Shown: positions 24,323 to 35,531 of the stretch, one piece after another
How the letters are laid out: each line of letters starts with the position of its first letter
Numbering within the stretch: the stretch's first letter is position 1
Assembly: GCF_014633365.1 (NCBI RefSeq)
Contig: NC_068338.1
Coordinates: 16,502,616 to 16,566,615, forward strand
Origin: Diospyros lotus
Taxonomy: Eukaryota; Streptophyta; Magnoliopsida; Ericales; Ebenaceae
Direction: 5' to 3'
DNA: 64,000 nucleotides
Position numbers and translations under genes: made by a program
The notes under the pieces: model-generated
What the model saw: the letters and a program-made list of their open reading frames with translations, nothing else
Told to the model about the DNA's origin: nothing
The model's database searches: none

Positions 24323-26486
24323 GGTAACACCCCACCTTCTTAGGGCGTGTTATGCCTTATGAAATTTGGGTCTTATTTTTTTTTTTTTATCGAAAATTCC
24401 CTAAGACCTATCTAGTGCTTGACGAAATATTTTATACACTAAAATAAATACAATCGTATAAAGCGGAAGCTGAATCGAACCTGCTCATGGCATTACATAC
24501 ATAAATAACTAAACATGGCATTTATTATAGAGTTATTACATAAGCTTCTGAAGATAAATACAAACGTACATAATTCTTAAACTATTCATATTACAATATG
24601 GCACATTTACTCGTTTCTTGACGTCTCGCATCACTACATATCTTCAACCTCTGTATCATCACTGCAAGTCTCGACTGGAACATCGAATGTTCCAGGGGCG
24701 AACCCAAGTTAGATGATGAACCATCTAAATAAGAGTATATTATGCTATGTCATGTGTGTATGCAATGTCTTTCCTCGTAGGTGTCAACTACACCCCTCAT
24801 GCTACCTCCCATTTTAGCGACCACCTCTTTCGAATCCGGGGTGTATGGGTGCACCCTTGGTAAAGCAGCAATGCCAGTTCATACTCCCTACGGCCTCAAA
24901 TACGTGTGATCAATGATATCAACGTGTATTTATGCATTTCATAATTATGTCATGGATGCAGTCTACATGTTGGGTATATATCATAGTATGTCAATATGAT
25001 GAAATCATTCTCGAAGATAAACATTTATAACCGTACTAAGTTTGAAACGGTACACTTACAGCTAAGTTGTCTCGAAAGGCGTGTCGACCTCGAAGATCGT
25101 GTCAAGCGGCTATTTCTCAAGCTTCTTGCCCTCAAGGACTCCTAAAACATTAAGTTTATTTTTAGAATATAAATTTACTATTTTCCCATAATTTCTATAA
25201 TTTCTCTTTATTTCTAATCCTTATTTATTTAAAATTACATAATAATTATCTATACTTTCATATAATCCAATTTCTCTTTACCAATATTCCTTAATTAATA
25301 TTTCTAGCATTCTGGAATTTTCTTGGAATTTTTCAAATTAATTTCTTATTTTTTTCTTATTTCGATAATAGAAAAACTATTTAAATAAATGACTAATTTA
25401 GCATTTTCTAGAATATTTTTCACAAAACAAGACATAAACAATATTTCAGATTTAATGAAATTTTTTGCAAAATTCTTATTTCTTTTATTTTATTATTATT
25501 TTTCTTTATTTTATTTTATTTTATTTTCTTTTTATTTTTTTCTTTTCTTGCGGGCGCCTGGAAGGCACGCGCCTTCTTCCCACTCGCGGGCGCGTGCAAC
25601 CACGTGCCTGTCTGGTTCATCATCTTCGGCGGCTGCCTCGCCGCCGGCGATGATTCTAACCCCCCAACCTTCAAACAAAGCTTCCTTTTCCCTTAATCTC
25701 GACCTCCCGAATTTGAACATAGCCTTAGATTTAAAAAAAAAAAAAAACAAGAAATACCTTGAATCGGCAGTTGAAGCTTCGGCTCCGGCGAGGCGTGATT
25801 TTCCGGCGAGTGCTTAGATCTCCTTCTCCGCTGCTCCGTTAGCCACCAAAATCACCAGAAAGCTTTTCCACACCTCGAGGATCAAAACCCCACTCTCAAA
25901 TCTCTCAAACACTACCCAAATTGAGCGATTTATGAATTAAAACTTTTGGATGAAAAGCTTCGCTCGACCTCAGCTATTTATAGCCAAAACTCCACCGCGG
26001 AACATCCCATCGAGGCACCCATATGCCCTAGAAGGCCATCCCGACGTCCTTTGGAGCATTTAAGGCTCCCCTTGCCTCTGGTGGCCGATTGTAGGCGCGG
26101 CCATGCTCTGGCCGTGCGCCTGCTCCAGATTTTCAACGATTTATATATATATATATAGATATATACATATATTCATATACATGTTCATATCATACATATA
26201 TACATACGTATACATATACCTATTTATATACACTTATACATATATATCTATTCATAAACATTAATAGAATAAAATACCAATTTTTGATATATTTTTATTA
26301 TTTATTTAAAACTATATGCAATTCATTTAACTATGATTATATCACACCATTTATAATTAACTACATACCAATCAATAAATTTATTATACCTTACCCTATT
26401 AAATTTATCGCTTAATGTCATAATTCTAATAATTTTTCTAGGGTCTAAATACCAAATTATTATTCACGATGACTTAGGGTGTTACA
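24323..26486 (-). mobile_element. Long solo LTR (2.16 kb), CATTA target duplication
   Basis: Read on the minus strand it starts TGTAACACCCTAAG and ends GGGGTGTTACC, with CATTA at 24318-24322 and 26487-26491. It splits gag fragment A: the uninterrupted order is seen in fragment B, where ATTCATTAG runs straight into CCACTAATTGAGG. A minus-strand TATA box (CTATAAATAGC, near 25975) precedes a GC-richer leader at 25550-25960 that contains poorly conserved open frames. No pol sequence is present. A TA-rich tract is at 26139-26260. Confidence 0.8.
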
Positions 26487-26519
26487 CATTATTCACTAAT
26501 TGAGGCGCATATCCTAATG

Positions 26520-26880
26520 TTCCTTCTTGAAAAAAAGGGACAGTCGGAGGCAAACTTGCAACAGCGAGGGATAGGCCTCGATGATCGATCTGACAAGGGT
26601 GGTTGGCAGCTACAAGTACTTCGATGCTCAATTGAGTAAATGAGTAGGAAGTGGTAGAATATTAGCGAGTCAGAGAGAATAACATATCTTGGTTCTAAAA
26701 AGAGCAGGTTCATATAGAAGGAGAATGAGTCATTCTACATGCATGTATCGTGCATTTGCAAGTGATGAGACTGAGTATCCGACGCCAGTGAAGGTTCCTA
26801 GGTGGTAGCATGGTGTCGACAGGATCTTCATTAATGTAAATAGAATCCGCCATAAATGAGGATGAGATCTGCCATAAATA
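26520..26880. other. Unclassified segment between gag fragments
   Basis: About 360 bp that is not present at the matching point of gag fragment B. Of mixed base composition, with no frame or ends that I recognise. Probably part of another inserted or rearranged repeat. Confidence 0.4.
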
Positions 26881-28330
26881 TTGGTAGTCTTTAATCAAGT
26901 AACCTCATTGTCCACATTTGAAACAAACCCCATTTAGTCGATAACATTAACTAGTCTTATAGAATTTCCCACACACTTGCAAGTTAAACCTTTTTTCTTA
27001 GTTTTGTTTTTCTTCTTAAGGTTAGTATTGTTGTCAAGATACAACAATAAATTTATTTGACTGGAAACGTTGTTGTTAAGGAGTAGAAAAAACTAGTCAG
27101 AGAGTGCGAAAAAATCCCCACACAAACACTCTGATACTTAAGCCAGACACTGAAGATGATGAAAACTATATTGAAATCAATATCAGAGAAGTACATTTTT
27201 AGGAATAATTGTTTGCTTATTTATAGAGGAATATGGAGTAATCTTAAGTAATTCGGGATTAGGATTCTTGCAGATAACATTTATCTTAACTTTTTTCAAT
27301 ATTGTTAAAATTAGGATTTTTATAGATAACATTTACCTTGATTTTTTCTAATCTAGATGGGATTAGGATTGTTATGATTGACGTCTATCTCTTGTAGATA
27401 ACATTTATTTTTCTGTTTTGGGGGGATAGAATTTCTTATGGATAACTGTTTATCTCAATATTTAGAAATTCTTTTAAAATTAAAATTCTTTATGTATAAT
27501 TGCTTTTTTTTATAATATTATAAGAAATTTTTGAATGTCAGAGTTATCTAGTTTACGTGTTTATGTGAAATTCTCTCGCATATGAGAAATTTAAGCTTTT
27601 TAGCCCAAAAAGTTATTTTAAGTTTTTTATTTTTTGAACATTTTAATGGACTTTTGTCTATGACGCAACAATTAAATTTAGATTTTGACTTGAAAAGTGG
27701 AGGATCGAGATGTTTGACCTTGATTCATTTTTATAGTCGTATCCTTATTTGGACTTTTATTAAACCACTTTTGATCATTTGTGCCTTCTCTACTACCTCC
27801 ACATACGTTTTCAACACAAAATGAGATACTTGAGTGAATCTTTAAGCTTTACTCCTTACTAAAATCTTTGAGCTTTGTCGTATTCATTAGCCACTAATTG
27901 AGGTGCACATTATGGGGTCAATTCACATAATTGAGCTACGTACTATGCCACAATTTTCTTTTCACCTTAATAAAGTTCTAGATATTATTCCCTTTTAGCC
28001 CAACATAAACAAGTGGGAAATAATTCCTCATTAAATAGGCCTTGGAATGTTTGCCAATTGATTTCAAATCATTTAGTACCACAAGTTTCTAGGGTGAACT
28101 TCCATTTAGCCCTGTTTTCTAGCATGAAAACTACTAGGTTGACTTTTTGATCATGTAGGCATCCCAATATAGTAAAATTCTTATACATTTGTCTTAGCCT
28201 ACTTTTGTGGGTACCACACAAGTGCCTCCTTAAGGAATGGGGTTGATATTTCTTAAATTGCTCGTAGTTAGGTCCCCAATTTCGATTATGATTTTGCTCT
28301 TAAAAAAAAAAAGGAATATCTCCTTCTAAG
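26881..28330 (-). pseudogene. Ty3/gypsy-type gag fragment B
   Basis: Closely parallels fragment A at 26881-27026 and again from 27671, interrupted by an inserted block (27027-27670). Further into Gag the minus strand reads words of the retrotrans_gag family (FEINWQTFQGLFNEELFP, CAPQLVANEYDKAQRF) with stops and frame changes. Knuckle cysteines are partly retained. Non-functional. Confidence 0.65.
27027..27670 (-). mobile_element. LTR-like insertion in gag fragment B
   Basis: Compared with fragment A, about 640 bp are inserted after CTTAAGGTTAG. The block starts near TGTTGTCAAG and ends GACGCAACA (TG...CA ends). It has a minus-strand TATA-like CTATAAATAAGC near 27220 and AT-rich repeats of GATAACATTTA. 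No clean target duplication could be read. Confidence 0.55.
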
Positions 28331-28384
28331 GCACATGTTATTTCACTCCATTGAATCTAATAAAAAATTGACGGCCCATTCTTT

Positions 28385-29110
28385 AAGTCTATCGACTAGT
28401 TTTTAAGAATTGTCAACTTCTTTGTAAGTTTATTAACTGGTTAACATAAACTATCGACTGTCTCCTTAAAAAAGTCAATTGATTTAGTGCATATCTTTTA
28501 AATCAATGTTTCAGAACTAAACAATCAATTGATTTTTAAACTTGAAAAAACTATTGATTGGTTTTTCAAATTTTAAAATAAATCGTCGATTACTTATTGA
28601 AACTATCGATAGTTTATGTTTGAAAAATTATTAGTGACTAGTTTTTTTGCAGACTAATCATTTTCCATTTCGATCTCCAATGGCTGGAATTCTGCAAGGG
28701 ACATTCAAATCTATAAATACTAGCCATTTTGAAAATTATACTAGATGGTGAAATACTAAGCTTGCATATTTTATAGATCATATCTTCTAAATTCTTTTGA
28801 GCTTAATTGTTTCAATTTTCTCATTTAATACTTGTTCTTATTTTATAAAATATATTCCAAGCTTGTTGTAACGAGATTTCTTGTTGAGATTTTTGTGTTC
28901 AGTTTTGTATTTATCATTTTTCTTTGTAAGAAATTTTCTAGCGAGAAATGCTAGTAGCAGGATGCAGTTGTATTGGATTGTGGTTTGTTGTTTAGTTTTG
29001 ATTTAGTAGATTTAGAAATTTTTAACAGGGAGCTAGAGTAGGGACGTTGGCTCGAGATAGCCAAATCATTCTAAAATTTTCTTGTCTATTGTGCTTTTAC
29101 ATTTTCTCAA
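28385..29110 (+). repeat. LTR-like promoter segment with ATCGA-type motif cluster
   Basis: A cluster of degenerate ATCGACTAG / CAATTGATT / ATCGATAG words at 28391-28650 is followed by a TATA box (CTATAAATACTA, near 28713) and a T-rich leader ending in a GGGAGCTAGAGTAGGGACG stretch. The order of motif cluster, TATA box and leader resembles a plant LTR, but the ends and target duplication were not found. Confidence 0.45.
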
Positions 29111-32100
29111 AACTTTTCATACATTGCACTTCAAATACAAAATTTCCAACATTCATATTACTCACTATTTATTTTTTTTAAAAAAAACTCTTCAAACAAA
29201 TTTTTTAAAAGACCCATCTTGGGTGTGTGGTGCCTAAGTGTAATTTGTTAAAAATTATAGAATAAGTCAATTTTGCTAAAGAGTTAATTTTTAGCTCAAA
29301 ATTCAAGCAAACTACATCAAATTGGGTTAATCCCAATACTAAGCTTTGTAGACGAGATTGAGATGAACACGCAAGACCCAATTTCAGGAGAAATTGTCAA
29401 TCAAACTAAAATTTATTTAAGTTCAAAATTGGTTGAAACACATAATGATGAGTTACTTAGCTAGCACACTTTAAACCCAAATAAAATCAAATTAGGCTTA
29501 TAGGATGAGTCAAAAGATGGGAATTGAACTAGGCATAGCCAAGAACATGATGGTACTTTTAGATTGCATTGCCGGTTATTAAATTAGAAGTAATTAAGCT
29601 CAAAAGATCATAAAAAATATGTTCGGCGACCTGACAAATAGCTTGGATAGGCCACTTTAAACTCAAATTTTGAATAAACATCTTCAAATTCAACAAAATC
29701 TCTTAATAGGCCTTGTAGACAACATGGAGGAGAATAACCAAATATTTCTAGTATATAATTTCGATCACCAACACAAAGATATTGGAAGCCAAAAATTGAC
29801 AAAATAAACAAGAAGAAATCGAATATCTTATCATGACCAATTATCAAAAAATTCTCCAATCTTGTATATTGAGATTCAAATATGATCTAGGAGTTATCAC
29901 GGATTGAGAAGGATCAGATAGGTGGAAAAATCAAAGGAATTTAGCAAGAAATCAAGTGCATATATGATAGCATATGTAATGTATATATCACTCTAAAATG
30001 AGGCCTAGCGTTTAGTCTTGAAAGCACAACTAAAAAAAAAAAAATAAGCAAGAGGAAGAACAAAGAAGGAACTTAGGAGCTTCTGGTGGTTAAAACACCA
30101 GTTCTGACGAACTGAGTTCAATGGTTGTTTTCAATGAGTTTCAACATATTTAAGGGGTAATGACAACAATAAGGTGTTATTGGTATGTGTTTCATTGGTG
30201 ATTCCCCAAAGGTCACATGCTAACTAAGTGTTGTTAAGGAAGATGCAAATTTCTCAAGTGGCACTCCTACCTACAAATTTTTGAGTTATTGTACTTAGAT
30301 CAATTAAGTTTTATTATTATGCATATACTTTCTATTTTTATTCAAATTGCATCAATGTCTTGCAATTTACATGTTACTACATTTATGTTTGTTAAATTTA
30401 CATCAATTGCGCTATTGTCATGAAAATTATGCATATTATAGCATGACGTAAATTCCTATTTTTATAACACGCATGCATGTGTGGTTATATCAGCACCTTT
30501 TATGACTTGATAGATAAATAAGAGGATATATTGTTATCAGGGGGGTGATTGACAATTTACCTTGAACTAAATATCATAGGTTCAATTGATAAGCAATTAA
30601 TAGCAATTATCACCTAATTTGTCCTATTGAAAGCAGGTACTTTACACATATTATGTTTATTCATATACATAAAAAAAACTATTTTGGATGTGTTACTAAG
30701 TAGTTCATCACTTAATCCAGTATATTCAAACAAGCCATAGGTGATTCGAGTGTTTCAAAAGAGAATAAGAAAATGCTGGCTAAGAAGACAATTTTATCCA
30801 CTTATGTTTTAGTGTTTAGAATAAATTCCCTTTTTATTGTATAGTTTCCTTAAATGGTTTAAACATGAGAACACGACATGTAATAACTCAGTTTAATTCG
30901 ATGTTTAATTTTTGGTATTATATCTCAATTAAGTTTGATTTATACTATGCTTAGTGCATAACTCTAATTAATCGCCTTAATTTTTGTTAAGGGGTTAAAA
31001 GGGAATTCATGCAAATTTGCATGTGTAAATGTAATTCTAAAAAAATCTAAATTTTCAAGGCAATAAGGTACTAAAAAAAATTGGGCTTTACAATTGATAT
31101 TACTATGCCACTGAATTAAAAACTTATCATACAGACATCATCCTTTAATAGTAGATGCATACACTTGAACAATATATATGATTGACTTCATAGCCTCAAA
31201 CCATGTACATTTATGACTTATTATATCACTAATTCTATTACAATTTCAATCCACTATGCACCAAATACATAGGGATATTGGAAATATAAAATATAATTTA
31301 TACATCTTCGTGTACCCAAACTTCCCCATCTCATGGATTAATATTAACAACAAACTTAATATTATGGCTTAATACATTATTTAGTCCCTAGACTAATAAA
31401 AAAAAATGACTTTAAGGATATCAACTAAATTGTCTTTATTATTCATCCCTAAATAAAATAATTTTACTCATTTTTAGTTCCTGGGTTAACCGACGTTAAC
31501 TGAGACATTAACTTTGCCTTGTCACATTATCACGTTACTGTCACATCAATTATAATTTTACATCACTATTTTTATAAAAATTAAAAAAAAAAACAACAAA
31601 CCCTAACCCTAACATCCCCATAATCATAACCCAACCCTGCACCCATCTCCACAGTCGTGACCCACCCCTAGCACATCAATACTTAGCTTTAAGCATTCAT
31701 TGTTTGGTACCTTTAGCACCTTTTCTTGTCAAAATTTAACTATAGCCCTTCACATGCCAATATGTGCACAATTAGCATTCCCATGAAATGTCTAACAGTG
31801 TCTCATTATACTTTTATTAATTTAAATATTGCATACCCAATATGCACTAATTACCAGCCCTTCACTTAGTGATTCAATCATGACATGACAGTGCCTTAAT
31901 CTACCCTTTTGTTCTCCAAGGTCTCAACTATTCGCTTGTAAGTCCATGAATGCTCCGAGTCTTGTGTTAAAGAATATACGTGGTTTTAGATCAAAGTTAA
32001 TTTAATAATTTTTTAATGATATAAATAAATATTAAAAATTATTTATTTTTTATTTTATTTATTTTTTGAGATATAAAATCACTAATTAAATTTTTGTATT

Positions 32101-34056
32101 CAACTCTAGAATCAATTTCTTTTTTAATTGACAATACAGACAAGAGAAAAATATCTAAAAACGTAAAAATTGAATAATTAAAAAATGTGAAGAATTTACA
32201 GACAAGTCGTGCAAATTAAAAATTCTTCAAACAAAATTTTCATTGTCTAAAGAATCATTGCAAATTCTCCGAACAAAATTTTCTTTAATATCCAAATTAG
32301 TGCAAATTATCTGGACAAAATTTTTATTGTCTAAAAAATTATTTTATTAAATTGTTCTTTTAAAATAATACTATTTTTTGTTTTTTTTCGTTATTTTATT
32401 AATTTACACCTAATTATTTATTCTCTAATATTAAAAAATGATCGTAAACTTATGAAATTAGCGGCCTACTCATCTAAATGACATCTCACTATACATTGCT
32501 TAATATAAAAAAATAATTCATGAATTTAGGGAGTTAAAGATTCTCCTCGTTCAAATAAAATAATAAAATAAATAGAGAATGAATTTTAAAAAAAATATCA
32601 TAAAATAAAAATAATAATTTTATATCTTAAAATATAAAAATAATTAATCAATTAATTATTAATTTTAAAGCCCTCGTGTCTAAATATAGGCGTATGCCTC
32701 GAGTTGAACCTGCTCCCAGAGCAGCATGACTCAACCTAGTTGTGTAATTCAACCCTCACCTCTCATAGGTCTCTTTGTCCTGTTAATGGCGCTAGTTCAC
32801 CATATTTATAAGCTATTTCTTTTAGACCTTATGAGTCTTACTTTTGGCTTCACCTGATAATAACCATATAAAGTGGATGATAGTACCTCACTAGGTGTTT
32901 TCTTGCCTAGTATCCATTCAGTTAGGCACCATTCATGTCCCTAGTATTGGCTCTCTTGAAGTTGACTGTACCTTGGTCTCGAGACCCACCAAAGTCAGAA
33001 TAACCATCATTATTGTCCCATCTAGGAGTTATCAGTGCCTTATCTACCTCAAGCCTAGAATGCCACTAAATACACCGCATGCATGCTCTAACCAGAGCTC
33101 ATTTACGAGTAAACATACTTACTAGGTCTTCCATGATGCCCACTATTCTGCCACAATTACAACACTTGCATTCTCTATCTAGAGTTAATCTATAAGTATA
33201 CCTACTGCATTCTCTGTGGCCACCATTGTGCCACAACTACACCACTTATTAGGAGTCCACGTATTATCAATTATATCGTTCTGAGCCCACATCATTATTG
33301 GCTATGTTTTGAAATAGGTAGATCTTTCTCTGATTCTACTTCTAGATAAATTAAATGTAATTATAATTTCATATATTTTTTAAATAGATACGTAATCAAA
33401 TCTCACCAAATAAAATATTTATGTCTCCACTAAAAGTTGATGTTCAATCACTCCAACAAAATTTAAAAATTTTGTCACTTGTGCCATATCTTGAGAGCTG
33501 CTATTGGCTATGTTATTGTTTGCAATCCATGTAGAAGTATTCAAATTTTAGTCAGATCGAAAAATTGTATATAATATAAGACTAAATAAGTTTTGTTTGG
33601 TCTTTGGTCTAAAAAATTTAAAAAATCAGTCATTAGTCTAGTCTTAGTTTCTTATTGAAAACTAAACAAATTATTCTGTGTAACATTGCTCGACAATACA
33701 ATAATATGTAAATACAACGGTATATAACTGTCATATTTACAACAATATACAATAATATTGTTGTAATTAAAAATATAACAGCATATATATTTGGTATGTA
33801 TTGTTGTATAGATGTACATACAAATTTACTAAGACCAAATCCAACTAGATCAAATTGAATCGATCTAGTTTTGCCCTTATATAGTTTGGTCCTCGGTTCA
33901 AAACTTTTACTAATTTTGATTTTGGTTCTATTCAGTCTAAGGTTAGTCCGAATTGATTGAACACTTCTATAACTATGACCCTAGTTGGTCAAGGTTTCCT
34001 CTGGTCAAGGTTTCCTCTTCTGGTTATGAATCTCACCTTGTATTGCTTAGTAGTAC
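29111..34056. other. Gene-free AT-rich stretch
   Basis: No conserved frame on either strand. Features seen: a TTTAGTCCCTAGACTAA word (31382-31398) typical of plant DNA-transposon ends but with no partner found; a poly-A/T-rich part at 31980-32660; a less AT-rich segment at 32690-33330 with only short frames; and a small direct repeat of GGTCAAGGTTTCCTCT near 33987-34016. Confidence 0.55.
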
Positions 34057-34061
34057 CTAAT

Positions 34062-35526
34062 TGTAATATCTCGTTCGAACGATAGGAAGGACCGAAACAA
34101 CTTATCCTGACGGGCTTACGCGAATTTTTCAGGGGGGTCACTCATCCCTAGATTACCCTAGCTCTCGCACGCTTAATTTGAGAGTTCTTTGCCAACATTC
34201 AGCCCAAAAAGTATCTAACTGGTGTTATTTCTTTTCTTACACTATCCTCGATATATACTAACTTCTTTGGACTCTCAGGGTATTACATTCTCCCCCTCTT
34301 GAGCACATGACGTCCTCATCATGTGACCTTACAACTGGTCTCAGCTCTCCCATGTCCAGTATCCCCAGTCCAGTACCCCCAGCCTTGGGCTAGTACACGG
34401 TCCCATTCTAGTACCCCCAGCCTTTGGCTAGTACACGGTCCCAACACACGGCCCGGGTCGGCTCTGATACCACCTATAACATCACATTCAAGCAATAAGA
34501 AGAATCTGAACAACTTATCCTGATGGGCTTACGCGAACTTTTCAGGGGGGTCACCAATCCCTAGATTACCCCAGCTCAAGCACGCTTAACTTGGGAGTTC
34601 TTAGCCAACATTCAGCCCAAAAGGTATCCAACTGGTGTTATTTTTTTTCTTACACTATCCTCGATATATACTAACTTCTTTGGACTCTCGGGGTATTACA
34701 TTCTCCCCCTCTTGAGCACATGACGTCCTCGTCATGTGACCTTACAACTGGTCCTAGCTCTCCCCTGTCCAGTATCCCCAGTCCAGTACCCCCAGCCTTG
34801 GGTTAGTACACGGTCCCAGTCTAGTACCCCCAGCCTTTGGCTAGTACACGGTCCCAACACACGGCCCGGGTCGACTCTGATACCACCTGTAACATCTCAT
34901 TCAAGCGATAGGAAGGATCGGAACAACTTATCCTGATGGGCCTACGCGAACTTCTCAGGGGGGTCACCCATCCCTGGATTACCCCAGCTCTCGCACGCTT
35001 AACTTGGGAGTTCTTTGCCAACATTCAGCCCAAAAGGTATCCAACTGGTGTTATTTCCTTCCTTACACTATTCTCGATATATACTAACTTCTTTAGACTC
35101 TCGGGGTATTATATTCTCCCCCTCTTGAGCACATGACGTCCTCGTCATGCGACCTTACAACTGGTCCCAGCTCTCTCCCGTTCAGTGTCCCCAGTCCAGT
35201 ACCCCAGCCTTGGGCTAGTACACGATCCCCAGTCTAATACCCCCAGCCTTTGGCTAGTACACGGTCCTAACACACGGCCCGAGTCGGATCTGATACCACC
35301 TGTAACATCTCGTTCGAGCGATAGAAAGGATCAAAACAACTTATCCTGATGGGCCTACGCAAACTTCCCGGTGGGGTCACCCATCCCTGAATTACCCCAG
35401 GTCAAACACGCTTAACTTGGAAGTTCTTTGCCAACATTTAGCCCAAAAGATATACAGTTGGTGTTATTTCCTTCCTTACACTATCCTCGATATATACTAA
35501 CTTTTCTAAGCTCTCAAGGTATTACA
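34062..35526 (-). mobile_element. Cassandra-type TRIM, tandem array of four LTRs and three internal domains
   Basis: Four LTRs of 225-226 bp (34062-34286, 34475-34700, 34888-35113, 35301-35526) alternate with three internal domains of about 187-188 bp, period 413. On the minus strand each LTR runs TGTAATACCC...TTACA. Each internal domain begins with GGTGGTATCAGAGC (initiator-Met primer site) and ends with a purine tract (CAAGAGGGGGAGAA). There is no coding capacity. One CTAAT duplication flanks the whole array (34057-34061 and 35527-35531), so it arrived as, or grew from, a single insertion. The 5S-rRNA-like LTR core identifies the Cassandra family of TRIMs. Confidence 0.93.
34945..35035 (-). 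repeat. 5S rRNA-like domain in a Cassandra LTR
   Basis: On the plus strand the text GGTCACCCATCC and CTCTCGCACGCTTAACTTG, followed by GGAGTTCT, aligns with the reverse complement of the plant 5S rRNA core (GAACTCCGAAGTTAAGCGTG... GGATGGGTGACC). Equivalent domains lie at about 34119-34209, 34532-34622 and 35358-35448. It is a derived 5S-like sequence, not a 5S gene: the 5' and 3' ends of the rRNA are missing or diverged. Confidence 0.88.
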
Positions 35527-35531
35527 CTAAT

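Noticed and set aside
25389..25817. GC-rich open frame of 142 residues
   Set aside because: It is the leader part of the minus-strand solo LTR at 24323-26486. The protein is low-complexity, without family similarity, and runs against the LTR's TATA direction.
31382..31398. TTTAGTCCCTAGACTAA as a DNA-transposon terminus
   Set aside because: No inverted partner or target duplication was found within several kilobases.
31597..31612. AACCCTAACCCTAAC, telomere-like repeat
   Set aside because: Only two units, too short for an interstitial telomere. Such words are also common in plant promoters and introns.
34945..35035. A functional 5S rRNA gene cluster
   Set aside because: Only the core is similar, the sequence is embedded in LTRs with primer sites and purine tracts, and the 413-bp period equals LTR plus internal domain.
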